Program-made: the position numbers and the translations under genes
NCBI RefSeq assembly: GCF_001647715.1
Contig: NZ_CP015600.1
Location: 992,001-1,056,000 of the forward strand
Direction: 5' to 3'
Length of the DNA stretch: 64,000 nt
Source: Pseudomonas antarctica
GTDB taxonomy: Bacteria > Pseudomonadota > Gammaproteobacteria > Pseudomonadales > Pseudomonadaceae
Shown here: positions 32,318 through 43,210 of the stretch, piece after piece
Numbering within the stretch: the first letter of the stretch is position 1
Layout: the number at the start of each line of letters is the position of its first letter
Notes under the pieces: generated by a model
Told to the model about the DNA's origin: nothing
Databases searched by the model: none
The model's input: only the letters and a program-made list of their open reading frames with translations

Positions 32318-33769
32318 TCAGAAGCCGGTAGGGGTGCGAGTGTGCCAGTCGGTGTTCAACTGGTACTGGTGCGCCACATTGAGCAGGCGGCCTTCCTGGA
32401 AATACGGGGCGAGCAATTGCACGCCGACCGGCAGGCCATCGACGAAACCGGCTGGCATGGACAAGCCCGGCAAGCCCGCGAGGTTGGCGGTGATGGTGTA
32501 CAGGTCTTCCAGGTACTCGGCGATTGGGTCGCCGGTCTTGGCGCCAATCTTCCAGGCCGGGTTCGGCGTGGTTGGGCCGAGGATCACATCGACTTCTTCA
32601 AAAGCAGCCATGAAGTCGTTCTTGATCAGGCGACGGATTTTTTGCGCCTTGAGGTAGTACGCGTCGTAGTAGCCGGCCGACAGTGCGTAGGCACCGACCA
32701 TAATGCGGCGTTGTACTTCGGCACCGAAGCCTTCGCCCCGGGAGCGTTTGTACAGGTCGGTCAGGTCTTTCGGGTTTTCACAGCGGTAGCCGAAACGTAC
32801 GCCGTCGAAACGCGACAGGTTGGAGGAGGCTTCTGCCGGCGCGATCACGTAGTACGCAGGAATCGCGTGCTGGTTGTTCGGCAGGCTGACTTCCTTGATC
32901 ACGGCGCCGAGCTTTTCCAGCTCTTTGACGCTGTTGTGCACCAGTTCGGCGATACGCGGGTCGAGGCCGGCGCTGAAATACTCTTTCGGCACGCCGATAC
33001 GCAGGCCTTTGATCGAGGTATTCAGGCTGGCGCTGTAGTCCGGCACTGGCTCATCGATGCTGGTGGAGTCCTGTTTATCGAACCCGGCCATACCTTGTAA
33101 CAATATTGCGCAGTCTTCGGCAGTGCGTGCCAACGGGCCGCCCTGATCCAGGCTGGAGGCGTAGGCGATCATGCCCCAACGGGAAACGCGACCGTAGGTC
33201 GGCTTCAGGCCGGTGAGGTTGGTGAACGCAGCAGGTTGACGGATCGAGCCGCCGGTGTCGGTTGCCGTGGCGGCCGGCAGGAAGCGCGCGGCAACGGCGG
33301 CAGCCGAACCACCCGACGAACCGCCGGGCACATGTTCCAGGTTCCACGGGTTTTTTACCGCGCCGTAGTAGCTCGACTCGTTGGCCGAACCCATGGCGAA
33401 TTCGTCCATGTTGGTCTTGCCCAGGGTCACGGCCCCGGCGGTAGCCAGCTTGGACACCACGGTGGCGTCGTAGGGCGCCTTGAAGTTGTCGAGCATCTTC
33501 GAGCCGCAGCTGGTGCGAATGCCATGGGTGCAGAACAGGTCTTTGTGGGCGATCGGTGTGCCCAGCAGTGCGCCGTTTTCACCGTTGGCGCGACGCACGT
33601 CGGCGGCCTTGGCCTGGCTCAGGGCCAGCTCTTCGGTGAGGCTGATGAAGCTGTTGACCTTCGTGTCGAGCTCGGCGATACGCGCAAGCAGGGTCTTGGT
33701 CAGCTCTTCGGAAGAAAACTTTTTGTCGGCGAGACCGCGGGCGATCTCGGCCAGAGTCATGTGATGCAT
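32318..33769 (-). CDS. gatA: Asp/Glu-tRNA amidotransferase subunit A (glutaminase)
   Basis: A 483-residue amidase-signature enzyme. It has the Ser-cisSer-Lys triad: Lys in [10 protein letters not shown] (about residue 76), and the Gly/Ser-rich signature [36 protein letters not shown] with the cis-Ser and nucleophile Ser. It hydrolyses glutamine and channels ammonia to GatB. It overlaps neither neighbour but lies 16 bases after gatC and 10 bases before gatB, in the standard CAB order. Confidence 0.98.
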   Translation of the reverse strand: MHHMTLAEIARGLADKKFSSEELTKTLLARIAELDTKVNSFISLTEELALSQAKAADVRRANGENGALLGTPIAHKDLFCTHGIRTSCGSKMLDNFKAPYDATVVSKLATAGAVTLGKTNMDEFAMGSANESSYYGAVKNPWNLEHVPGGSSGGSAAAVAARFLPAATATDTGGSIRQPAAFTNLTGLKPTYGRVSRWGMIAYASSLDQGGPLARTAEDCAILLQGMAGFDKQDSTSIDEPVPDYSASLNTSIKGLRIGVPKEYFSAGLDPRIAELVHNSVKELEKLGAVIKEVSLPNNQHAIPAYYVIAPAEASSNLSRFDGVRFGYRCENPKDLTDLYKRSRGEGFGAEVQRRIMVGAYALSAGYYDAYYLKAQKIRRLIKNDFMAAFEEVDVILGPTTPNPAWKIGAKTGDPIAEYLEDLYTITANLAGLPGLSMPAGFVDGLPVGVQLLAPYFQEGRLLNVAHQYQLNTDWHTRTPTGF

Positions 33770-33785
33770 TGCAGGCTCTTTCCCT

Positions 33786-34073
33786 TTAGTCGATGACTTT
33801 CGGAACCAGGTACAGGCCGTTTTCGACCGCTGGCGCGATGGACTGGTAGGCCTCGCGATTATTTCGCTCGGTCACAACGTCTGCACGCAGGCGCTGGCTG
33901 GCTTCTAGTGGGTGAGCCAGGGGCTCGATGCCGTCGGTATTGACGGCCTGCATTTGGTCAGCCAGCCCGAGAATGCTGTTCAAGGCTGCGGTGGTCTGTG
34001 GAAGATCGGCTTCATTCAGGCCAAGCGAGGCCAGATGAGCGATTTTTTCCACGTCGGAGCGTTCAAGCGCCAT
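33786..34073 (-). CDS. gatC: Asp/Glu-tRNA amidotransferase subunit C
   Basis: A 95-residue GatC, the small subunit that wraps around GatA and GatB and stabilises the complex. [56 protein letters not shown] is characteristic, and the C-terminal segment ends [11 protein letters not shown]. It is the first gene of gatCAB, divergent from mreB across 210 bases. Confidence 0.97.
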   Translation of the reverse strand: MALERSDVEKIAHLASLGLNEADLPQTTAALNSILGLADQMQAVNTDGIEPLAHPLEASQRLRADVVTERNNREAYQSIAPAVENGLYLVPKVID

Positions 34074-34210
34074 GGGATTCTCCAGTGGAAAACAGAACGG
34101 AGGGCGTCCGTGTGTTAGATTGTCGGAACACTACCGCATTTCTACGGTCATAAGGCCGCGATTGTGGGGGTTGGTGCACAGAAAGTCGGCCAATTTAGCA
34201 CATTGGCGCC

Positions 34211-34239
34211 TTGCCCAAAATCCCTGTCGTTGTTAGAGT
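34211..34239 (+). promoter_or_regulatory. Predicted sigma-70 promoter of the mreBCD operon
   Basis: TTGCCC (34211-34216), 17 bases, TAGAGT (34234-34239), 45 bases before the mreB start, within the divergent gatC/mreB space. Confidence 0.55.
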
Positions 34240-34271
34240 TTGCCGCACTTTTTTACCCACGCGTTGCCTAG

Positions 34272-35321
<1,050 letters not shown>

Positions 35322-35460
35322 GATTGCTTGGGTAGTTCATGCTTCGCCCGCAGGCAGCACTTTGCAGTGCTGCCTGTTGGCGTTTATCTTCTTCAATCTG
35401 CATCCAGGCCGGTTTGATGCCGTATGAATAAAGAGAACATTTGCCTGGGAGGAGCGGCTT

Positions 35461-36606
35461 ATTAAACCGCTTTTCGCCAAAGGCCCCTCATTGGGCGTGC
35501 GCTTATTGGTGCTGGTCGTGCTTTCGGTCGCGCTGATGGTGGTCGATGCCCGCTTTGCACTGCTCAAGCCCGTGCGTAGCCAGATGTCGCTGGTGTTGAT
35601 GCAGACTTACTGGATCACCGACCTGCCGCAACGTCTCTACCAGGGCGTGGCCAGCCAATTCGGCAGCCGCACCGAGCTGGTCGCCGAGAACGAAAAACTC
35701 AAGACTGAAAACCTGCTGTTGCAGGGGCGCATGCAAAAGCTGGCGGCCCTCACCGAGCAGAACGTTCGGCTGCGCGAGTTGCTCAATTCTTCCGCGCTGG
35801 TCAACGAAAAGGTCGAGGTGGCCGAGTTGATCGGCATGGACCCCAATCCGTTTACCCATCGCATCATCATCAACAAGGGTGAACGCGACGGTGTGGTCCT
35901 CGGTCAGCCGGTGCTCGACGCCCGTGGCCTGATGGGCCAGGTGGTTGAGCTGATGCCTTACACCTCACGGGTGTTGCTGCTCACGGACACAACCCACAGC
36001 ATTCCAGTGCAGGTCAACCGTAACGGCTTGCGTGCGATTGCCAGCGGTACAGGCAACCCGGAGCGTCTTGAGTTGCGTCATGTGGCGGACACTGCCGACA
36101 TCAAGGAAGGCGACCTGCTGGTCAGCTCCGGCCTGGGTCAGCGTTTCCCGGCGGGTTACCCGGTCGCGACGGTCAAGGAAGTGATCCACGATTCCGGTCA
36201 GCCGTTTGCGATCGTCCGCGCCGTACCGACTGCCGCCCTGAACCGCAGCCGCTACCTGCTGCTGGTATTCAGCGACAACCGTACCCCGGAAGAGCGCGCC
36301 AACGACGCCGCCCAGGCCCAGGAAGCGGAAGACAAACAGAACGGTACTGCGCCGGTCATTCCTGCCACGGTGCCGAAACCGGCGTTCGTGGGGCCGCCTG
36401 CGCCCGCAGCAACCCCGGCAGCCCCCGTGGCGACGCCGGTCAAGCCAGCGGCTCACAGCGCGCGCGCGGCCAAGCCGGTTGCAACCAAACCACCTGTGTC
36501 GGCGCCCGCCGCCACAACCCCGGCGGCTAAACCGCCTGCGGCTGCTACCCCGGCAACCCGGTCACCGGCCGCCGCCCCGGCAACCACGCGGCAGAGGGAG
36601 GAATAA
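35461..36606 (+). CDS. mreC: Rod shape-determining protein MreC, probable ATT start
   Basis: The bitopic elongasome protein that bridges MreB/MreD and PBP2. After a short cytoplasmic tail come one membrane helix (VRLLVLVVLSVALMVVDARF), a coiled coil (VAENEKLKTENLLLQGRMQKLAALTEQNVRLREL) and the periplasmic beta domain (EVAELIGMDPNPFTHRIIINKG... LLVSSGLGQRFPAGYPVATVKEV). A long Ala/Pro tail completes it. There is no ATG, GTG or TTG between the in-frame stop at 35425 and TTG 35491. A strong AGGAG sits 6 bases before ATT 35461, which would give an IKPLFAKGPSLGVR N-terminus. TTG 35491 is the alternative start and has a weak site. It overlaps mreD by one base. Confidence 0.9.
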   Translation: MKPLFAKGPSLGVRLLVLVVLSVALMVVDARFALLKPVRSQMSLVLMQTYWITDLPQRLYQGVASQFGSRTELVAENEKLKTENLLLQGRMQKLAALTEQNVRLRELLNSSALVNEKVEVAELIGMDPNPFTHRIIINKGERDGVVLGQPVLDARGLMGQVVELMPYTSRVLLLTDTTHSIPVQVNRNGLRAIASGTGNPERLELRHVADTADIKEGDLLVSSGLGQRFPAGYPVATVKEVIHDSGQPFAIVRAVPTAALNRSRYLLLVFSDNRTPEERANDAAQAQEAEDKQNGTAPVIPATVPKPAFVGPPAPAATPAAPVATPVKPAAHSARAAKPVATKPPVSAPAATTPAAKPPAAATPATRSPAAAPATTRQREE

Positions 36607-37094
36607 TGGCCGGTACTCATTCGCGTAATGGCTGGATCGTCTGGCTGACCTTCGCCATCGGCTTGCTGCTAAGCGTTTCGCCGCTGCCGCAATTCATGGA
36701 AATCCTGCGACCGCTCTGGCTCGCGTTGTTGCTCGCCTTCTGGTCGCTGACCTTGCCGCATAAAGTCGGGATGGTCACGGCGATGTGCCTGGGCTTGGCG
36801 GAAGACGTGCTCTATGGCACCTTGCTGGGCCAGAACGCGTTGATCCTCACCTTGATTACGTTCCTGGTGCTGTCACTGCAACAGCGCCTGCGGATGTTCC
36901 CGATGTGGCAGCAGTGCCTGGTGATCCTGGTGATCTTCGGCCTGGCGCAGTTGGTGCAACTGTGGCTCAGCGCCTTGACCGGTAACCGTCAGCCAACCTT
37001 GGCGTTGGTCTTGCCTGCCCTGGTCAGCGCACTGCTGTGGCCTTGGGTCAGTTTCGGTCTGCGTGGGTTACGTCGTCGCTATAAAATCAATTGA
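36606..37094 (+). CDS. mreD: Rod shape-determining protein MreD
   Basis: A 162-residue inner-membrane protein with five or six hydrophobic segments (NGWIVWLTFAIGLLLSVSPLP, LWLALLLAFWSL, MVTAMCLGLAEDVLYGTLLGQNALILTLITFLVLSLQQRLRMFPMW). It has the family motif GLAEDVLYGTLLGQNAL. It recruits elongasome partners with MreC. The ATG overlaps the mreC stop (TAATG). It is followed by the maf gene 51 bases later. Confidence 0.95.
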   Translation: MAGTHSRNGWIVWLTFAIGLLLSVSPLPQFMEILRPLWLALLLAFWSLTLPHKVGMVTAMCLGLAEDVLYGTLLGQNALILTLITFLVLSLQQRLRMFPMWQQCLVILVIFGLAQLVQLWLSALTGNRQPTLALVLPALVSALLWPWVSFGLRGLRRRYKIN

Positions 37095-37145
37095 ATGGAT
37101 TGCGAGGCTCTGCCTGGTTATCGAACCCTACAGGGAGAGTCTGGA

Positions 37146-37742
37146 ATGAATTCGCTTTATCTGGCCTCGGGCTCCCCAAGGCGGCGTGAACTGCTGACCC
37201 AGATCGGTGTGCCATTTACCGTGGTCAGCGCCGCTATTGACGAAACTCCTCTTACAAACGAATCCGCCGTTGCCTACGTCGAGCGCCTTGCTCGGGGTAA
37301 GGCGTCGGCGGGGTTTTCTGCGCTTGAACAAACCTCCGGCGTCTGTGTACTGGGCGCCGACACGGCCGTAATCGTTGATGGTCAGATTTTGGGCAAGCCC
37401 GTGGACCAGGCTGATGCCCTGGCGATGTTGCTGGCTCTTTCCGATCGAGAACATGAAGTGCTCACTGCCATCGCCGTCACCGACGGCCAGCGCTGCGATA
37501 CTCGGTGTGTAAGCAGCCGCGTACGGTTTCGTGGGATTTCTGTCGAGGAGGCTACAACCTACTGGCACAGTGGTGAGCCACAGGACAAAGCTGGCGGCTA
37601 TGCTATCCAAGGGCTTGGGTCTGTGTTCGTTGCCGGACTCAATGGCAGCTATTCCGCTGTGGTAGGCCTGCCGGTGTGCGAAACCGCGCAACTGCTTGGC
37701 CAATTCGGCATACCCTGTTGGCAAAACCTTACCGCGCGCTGA
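37146..37742 (+). CDS. Maf-like nucleoside triphosphate pyrophosphatase (dTTP/UTP type)
   Basis: A 198-residue Maf/YhdE-family enzyme that hydrolyses non-canonical or selected NTPs to NMP and pyrophosphate, limiting misincorporation. It has the nucleotide-binding start [14 protein letters not shown], the acidic [16 protein letters not shown] motif and the [16 protein letters not shown] block. The YhdE-like pattern suggests dTTP/UTP preference. ATG 37146 was chosen because GGAGAG lies 7 bases before it; the frame opens at 37095. Its position between mreD and rng is the standard gammaproteobacterial order. Confidence 0.93.
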   Translation: MNSLYLASGSPRRRELLTQIGVPFTVVSAAIDETPLTNESAVAYVERLARGKASAGFSALEQTSGVCVLGADTAVIVDGQILGKPVDQADALAMLLALSDREHEVLTAIAVTDGQRCDTRCVSSRVRFRGISVEEATTYWHSGEPQDKAGGYAIQGLGSVFVAGLNGSYSAVVGLPVCETAQLLGQFGIPCWQNLTAR

Positions 37743-37812
37743 ACGCCTTACTTGCGCGCCAAGCCTTAAGCGATCGGTCACTATTGTGAAAACGCCTGAA
37801 CGAGACCCAGCC

Positions 37813-39270
37813 ATGAGTGAAGAGATTCTGATCAATATCACGCCGATGGAATCGCGCGTGGCGGTGGTAGAAAACGGTGTTCTGCAAGAAGTGCACGTCG
37901 AGCGCACCCAGAAGCGCGGGATCGTTGGCAACATCTATAAAGGCAAGGTTGTGCGCGTACTGCCAGGGATGCAGGCCGCGTTCGTTGACATCGGCCTGGA
38001 CCGTGCCGCGTTTATCCACGCTTCGGAAATCTCCCTGCGCGAAGGCCCTGCGGTCGAGAGCATCAGCGCATTGGTGCATGAAGGGCAGAGCCTGGTGGTG
38101 CAAGTCACCAAGGACCCTATCGGCTCCAAAGGCGCTCGCTTGACGACGCAACTGTCAATTCCGTCGCGTTATCTGGTGTACATGCCGCGGACTGCCCACG
38201 TCGGCATTTCCTTGAAAATCGAAGACGAAGCCGAGCGTGAACGCCTGAAAAAGGTGGTCAGCGACTGCGTGGCCGCTGAGGGCATCAAGGAAGCCGGCGG
38301 TTTTATCTTGCGCACCGCCGCAGAAGGCGCCGGCGCCGATGAAATCCTGATGGACATTCGCTACCTGCGGCGCTTGTGGGACCAGATCGGTGCACAGATC
38401 AAAACCATCGGTGCTCCGAGCGTCATCTATGAAGACCTGGGCCTGGCCCTGCGCACGCTGCGTGACCTGGTCAGCCCGAAGATTGAGAAAATCCGCATCG
38501 ACTCGCGGGAAACCTTCCAGCGCACCACGCAGTTTGTTGCCGAACTGATGCCGGAAATTGCCGACCGCCTGGAGCACTATCCAGGTGAGCGGCCGATCTT
38601 CGACCTGTATGGCGTTGAAGACGAAATCCAGAAAGCCCTGGAACGCAAAGTGCCACTCAAGTCCGGCGGCTACCTGGTGGTGGACCCGGCGGAAGCCATG
38701 ACCACCATCGACGTCAACACCGGTGCATTTGTTGGCCATCGCAACCTCGAAGAAACCATTTTCAAGACCAACCTCGAAGCAGCCACCGCTATCGCGCGTC
38801 AGATGCGCCTGCGCAACCTGGGCGGCATCATCATCATCGACTTCATCGACATGGAAGACGAAGAACACCAGCGCCAGGTGCTGCGCACGCTCGAGAAGCA
38901 GCTTGAGCGCGATCACGCCAAGACCAATATCATCGGTATTACCGAGTTGGGCCTGGTGCAGATGACCCGCAAACGCACCCGCGAAAGCCTTGAGCAAGTG
39001 CTGTGCGAACCTTGCAGCAGTTGCCAGGGGCGCGGCAAGTTGAAGACCCCGGAAACCGTTTGCTACGAGATTTTCCGGGAAATCTTACGGGAGGCGCGTG
39101 CTTACCAGGCCGAAGGTTATAGAGTGCTCGCCAACCAGAAAGTGGTCGATCGATTGCTGGATGAGGAGTCGGGCAACGTTGCTGAACTGGAGGGGTTTAT
39201 CGGGCGCACGATTCGCTTCCAGGTCGAAACCATGTATTCCCAGGAACAATACGACGTGGTGCTGCTCTGA
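37813..39270 (+). CDS. rng: Ribonuclease G
   Basis: A 485-residue endoribonuclease of the RNase E/G family acting in 16S rRNA 5'-end maturation and mRNA decay. An S1 domain lies at residues about 35-120 (RGIVGNIYKGKVVRVLPGMQAAFVDIGLDRAAFIHASEI), the catalytic DNase I-like subdomain carries the Asp residues in VVDPAEAMTTIDVNTGA and IIIIDFIDM, and the zinc-link is CEPCSSCQGRGK. It lacks the RNase E C-terminal scaffold, as expected for RNase G. ATG 37813 is the family start. Confidence 0.97.
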   Translation: MSEEILINITPMESRVAVVENGVLQEVHVERTQKRGIVGNIYKGKVVRVLPGMQAAFVDIGLDRAAFIHASEISLREGPAVESISALVHEGQSLVVQVTKDPIGSKGARLTTQLSIPSRYLVYMPRTAHVGISLKIEDEAERERLKKVVSDCVAAEGIKEAGGFILRTAAEGAGADEILMDIRYLRRLWDQIGAQIKTIGAPSVIYEDLGLALRTLRDLVSPKIEKIRIDSRETFQRTTQFVAELMPEIADRLEHYPGERPIFDLYGVEDEIQKALERKVPLKSGGYLVVDPAEAMTTIDVNTGAFVGHRNLEETIFKTNLEAATAIARQMRLRNLGGIIIIDFIDMEDEEHQRQVLRTLEKQLERDHAKTNIIGITELGLVQMTRKRTRESLEQVLCEPCSSCQGRGKLKTPETVCYEIFREILREARAYQAEGYRVLANQKVVDRLLDEESGNVAELEGFIGRTIRFQVETMYSQEQYDVVLL

Positions 39271-39346
39271 TCCCCAATCGCTTTCTTTCTTCGAGACCGG
39301 CAGACCTTGATCTTCCGTCCGCTAATTGCCTTGAGGGTCGCCTGAC

Positions 39347-42300
39347 ATGGAGCGTCTGAAACGCTTTTTTGCCGCTTTGACCCGTTGGAGCCTGGGCGTG
39401 TGCGCCTTACTGCTGGTGTTGGCGGCGGTGTACGTGAGCCTGGGTCGTGAGTTGGTCCCGCTGGTGGCCGAATATCGCGCCGAAATCCAAGCCAAGGCCC
39501 AGGCTGCGGTGGATGTGCCCCTGCAAATCGGCAGCCTGGAAGGGCGCTGGAGCGGCTTTGCGCCAGTATTGCTGGCCCACGACGTGATGGTCGGCGAAGG
39601 CAACAGCGCCTTGCGCCTGGATCAGGTCGAGGTGGTGCCGGATATCTGGGCCAGCCTCATGGCCCGTGAAGTGCGTATTGCTCACCTGGAAGTCAGCGGG
39701 TTGCAGTTGAGCGTCAAGGAAGACAAGTACGGCCACTGGGCACTGCAAGGTCTGCCGGTGCAGGACGACCAGCCGTTGGACCCGGAGCAACTGCTGACAC
39801 GCATGCAGATCGTCAAGCGCGTGTCGTTGCTGGATAGCCAAGTCACCTTGCAACCGTTCGGCGAGGCGCCGCTGACCCTGACCTACGTGGGCCTGAGCCT
39901 GCACACCGGTGATTCGCGCCAACGCCTGGACGCACGCTTGACCCTGCCCGACGGCCAGCCGCTTGCCTTGAGCCTGCGTAGCCGAATTCGCGCAAGCCAA
40001 TGGAAGGAGGGCGAAGTCGAGGCCTACCTCAGCCTGCCTCAAAGCGACTGGGCCAAATGGATTCCCGCAGAGCTGACCCAGCAATGGAAGCTCACGCAGT
40101 TGAAGGCGGGCGGGGAGTTCTGGCTGACGTGGGCCAAGGGCAACGTGCAAAGCGCCGTGGTGCACCTCAATTCACCCCAGGTGAAGGGCAACTACGCGGA
40201 CCGTAAGCCGGTACATATCGAAAACCTCGCCCTCACCGCTTACCTGCAGCGCAGTGATAGCGGCCTGAAGGTGCTGTTCGATTCGCTGGCGATGAACATC
40301 GGCGAGACCCGTTGGGAGTCGCAGCTGCAATTGCAGCAAAGCCTGGCCACCGATAAAGAACAGGAAACCTGGAAGCTTCAGGCCGATCGTTTGGACCTGA
40401 CCCCGATTACCCCGCTGCTGAATGCCCTGGCGCCGTTGCCGGAAGGGTTTGCCAAAGCGGTCGAACACCTGAAAGCCACGGGCCTGCTGCGCAATGTGCT
40501 GGTGGATTTCCGCCCGCAGGACACGACCGATCAGAAAGTCAGCTTCGCCGCCAACCTTGAGCGCATCGGCTTTGATGCGTACTTCGGCGCGCCGGCCGCG
40601 CGTAATGTGTCCGGCAGCATCAGCGGCGACCTTGGCCATGGCGAGTTGCGCATGGACAGCAAGGATTTTTCCTTGCACTTGTACCCGATCTTCGCCAAGC
40701 CCTGGCAGTACATGCAGGCCAACGCGCGCCTGACATGGACGCTGGATAAGGAAGGCTTCACCCTGATCGCCCCGTATATCAAGGTGCTGGGCGAAGAGGG
40801 CAAGGTCGCCGCAGACTTTTTGATTCGCCTGCATTTCGACCATGCCCAAGAAGACTATATGGACCTGCGGGTCGGCATGGTCGATGGCGATGGGCGTTTC
40901 ACACCCAAATATCTGCCGGCGGTATTGAGCCCTTCACTGGATGAATGGTTGCGCACGGCGATTCTCAAAGGTGCGGTGGACCAAGGTTTCTTCCAGTACC
41001 AGGGGTCGTTGAACCACGACGCGTTGCCCGCTGCGCGCAATATCAGCCTGTTCTTCAAGGTGCATGACGCCGAACTGGCGTTCCAGCCGGGTTGGCCCCA
41101 TGTGAGCAAGGTTAATGGCGAAGTGTTTGTCGAGGAGAGCGGTGTGCGCATCCTGGCCAGCAAGGGCCAATTGCTCGACACCAAGGTCAAGGACGTCTAT
41201 GTCAACATCCCTCACGCGCCGGCCGGCAAGGACAGCCATCTGCTGATCACCGGCGGGTTTGCGGGTGGTTTGGGCGATGGCCTGAAAATCCTCCAGGACG
41301 CGCCAATAGGCACTGGCTCGACTTTCGTCGGTTGGAAAGGCGAAGGTGACCTGCAAGGCAAGCTGGATCTGGACATTCCTTTGGCCAAGGGCACCGAGCC
41401 CAATATTGTCGTGGACTTTCAGACTGACAAGGCTCGCCTGCAATTGGCGGAGCCGACTCTGGATCTGACCCAGCTCAAGGGCGATTTCCGCTTCGACAGC
41501 GCCAAAGGCCTGAGCGGCCAGAACATCTCGGCCAAGGCGTTCGATCGCCCCATCACGGCGCAGATCCTTGCCGATGGCAAGCCGGGCAGTATCAGTACGC
41601 GAGTCACTGCCAAGGGCCAGGTCACGGTCAAGCGGCTGACGGATTGGTTGAAAATCAGCCAACCGTTGCCGGTGTCCGGCGATATTCCTTACCAATTGCA
41701 ACTGACCCTGGACGGCGCGGACAGCCAACTGATGGTCAGCTCCAATATGAAAGGCGTAGCGGTGGACCTGCCGGCGCCTTTCGGTATGCCCGCCAGCCAG
41801 GGCCGCGACAGCGTATTCCGCATGACCTTGCAGGGTGCCGAGCGGCGTTACTGGTTCAGTTACGGCGAGCTGGCGAGTTTTACCTTTGCTGCGCCGGCGG
41901 ATAAATTCAATGACGGTCGCGGGGAGCTGTTCCTTGGCAATGGTGACGCCGTGCTGCCTGCCGCCAAAGGCTTGCGTATTCGCGGTGTGCTTTCTGAACT
42001 GGACATCGACCCGTGGAAAAAACTGGTCGACCGCTACGCGGGTAATGACCCCGGCGGGAGTGCCAAGCAGTTGCTCAGTGGTGCGGACTTCAAGGTGGGC
42101 AAGCTGACCGGCTTTGGTACTCAGTTTGACCAGGTCAACTTGCAGCTTGATCGTAAGCCGGCAGCCTGGGGCTTGCAGCTGGACAGTCAGCAGGCCAAAG
42201 GCGCGGTAAATTTGCCGGACGCCAAGGGCGCACCCATTGCGATCAACCTGCAGTATGTGAAATTACCGGCCGTAGACCCTACCGTTCAGGCGGACGAAAA

Positions 42301-43162
42301 TGCGCCGGATCCGTTGGCGGATATCGACCCCAAAGACATCCCTGCACTGGATATCGCTATCAACCAACTGTTCCAGGGGCCTGACTTGGTGGGCGCCTGG
42401 TCGCTGAAGATTCGACCGACCGCCAAAGGCCTGGCCTTCAACAACCTGGACTTGGGCCTCAAGGGGATGCAGCTCAAAGGCGCCGGTGGCTGGGAAGGTG
42501 CACCCGGTGCCAGCAGCAGTTGGTACAAGGGCCGCCTGGATGGCAAGAATATCGCTGATGTGCTCAAGGGCTGGGGCTTTGCGCCGACGGTAACCAGCGA
42601 TGAATTCCACCTGGACGTGGATGGTCGTTGGCCGGGTTCGCCGGCGTGGGTCGGGCCCAAGCGTTTCTCCGGTAGTCTGGATGCCGCATTCCGCAAAGGT
42701 CAGTTTGTTGAGGTGGATGGTGGCGCCCAGGCCTTGCGGGTGTTTGGGTTGTTGAACTTCAACTCCATTGGCCGCCGTTTACGCCTGGACTTTTCCGACT
42801 TGCTCGGCAAAGGCTTGAGTTATGACCGGGTCAAAGGTTTGCTGGCCGCCAGTAATGGTGTGTTTGTGACCCGTGAGCCGATCACCATGACGGGGCCCTC
42901 TACCAACCTGGAGCTCAATGGCACCTTGGATCTGGTGGCTGACCGTGTCGACGCCAAGTTGCTGGTCACATTACCGGTCACCAATAACCTGCCGATTGCC
43001 GCGCTGATCGTGGGTGCGCCGGCCATTGGTGGCGCATTGTTCCTGATCGACAAGCTGATCGGTGATCGTGTTTCGCGCTTCGCCAGTGTGCAATACAAAG
43101 TGGAAGGCCCTTGGAAGGATCCCAAAATCACCTTCGACAAGCCATTTGAAAAGCCAAACTGA
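39347..43162 (+). CDS. yhdP: YhdP-family AsmA-like envelope phospholipid transport protein
   Basis: A very large 1271-residue protein with one N-terminal membrane segment (LTRWSLGVCALLLVLAAVYVSL). A long, repetitive beta-strand region of the AsmA-like/DUF3971 type follows and would form a bridge across the periplasm. The C-terminus contains the GLLNFNSIGRRLRLDFSDLLGKGLSYDRVKGLLAASNGVF motif of YhdP/AsmA domains. In E. coli YhdP, TamB and YdbH carry phospholipids to the outer membrane. Family length is about 1270, so it is complete. It follows rng by 76 bases and precedes the nit and tldD genes. Confidence 0.94.
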   Translation: MERLKRFFAALTRWSLGVCALLLVLAAVYVSLGRELVPLVAEYRAEIQAKAQAAVDVPLQIGSLEGRWSGFAPVLLAHDVMVGEGNSALRLDQVEVVPDIWASLMAREVRIAHLEVSGLQLSVKEDKYGHWALQGLPVQDDQPLDPEQLLTRMQIVKRVSLLDSQVTLQPFGEAPLTLTYVGLSLHTGDSRQRLDARLTLPDGQPLALSLRSRIRASQWKEGEVEAYLSLPQSDWAKWIPAELTQQWKLTQLKAGGEFWLTWAKGNVQSAVVHLNSPQVKGNYADRKPVHIENLALTAYLQRSDSGLKVLFDSLAMNIGETRWESQLQLQQSLATDKEQETWKLQADRLDLTPITPLLNALAPLPEGFAKAVEHLKATGLLRNVLVDFRPQDTTDQKVSFAANLERIGFDAYFGAPAARNVSGSISGDLGHGELRMDSKDFSLHLYPIFAKPWQYMQANARLTWTLDKEGFTLIAPYIKVLGEEGKVAADFLIRLHFDHAQEDYMDLRVGMVDGDGRFTPKYLPAVLSPSLDEWLRTAILKGAVDQGFFQYQGSLNHDALPAARNISLFFKVHDAELAFQPGWPHVSKVNGEVFVEESGVRILASKGQLLDTKVKDVYVNIPHAPAGKDSHLLITGGFAGGLGDGLKILQDAPIGTGSTFVGWKGEGDLQGKLDLDIPLAKGTEPNIVVDFQTDKARLQLAEPTLDLTQLKGDFRFDSAKGLSGQNISAKAFDRPITAQILADGKPGSISTRVTAKGQVTVKRLTDWLKISQPLPVSGDIPYQLQLTLDGADSQLMVSSNMKGVAVDLPAPFGMPASQGRDSVFRMTLQGAERRYWFSYGELASFTFAAPADKFNDGRGELFLGNGDAVLPAAKGLRIRGVLSELDIDPWKKLVDRYAGNDPGGSAKQLLSGADFKVGKLTGFGTQFDQVNLQLDRKPAAWGLQLDSQQAKGAVNLPDAKGAPIAINLQYVKLPAVDPTVQADENAPDPLADIDPKDIPALDIAINQLFQGPDLVGAWSLKIRPTAKGLAFNNLDLGLKGMQLKGAGGWEGAPGASSSWYKGRLDGKNIADVLKGWGFAPTVTSDEFHLDVDGRWPGSPAWVGPKRFSGSLDAAFRKGQFVEVDGGAQALRVFGLLNFNSIGRRLRLDFSDLLGKGLSYDRVKGLLAASNGVFVTREPITMTGPSTNLELNGTLDLVADRVDAKLLVTLPVTNNLPIAALIVGAPAIGGALFLIDKLIGDRVSRFASVQYKVEGPWKDPKITFDKPFEKPN

Positions 43163-43210
43163 GAGCCTGTGGAGTAGCATGGACGCATGCCTTTTACGGA
43201 GTGTCGGCCT

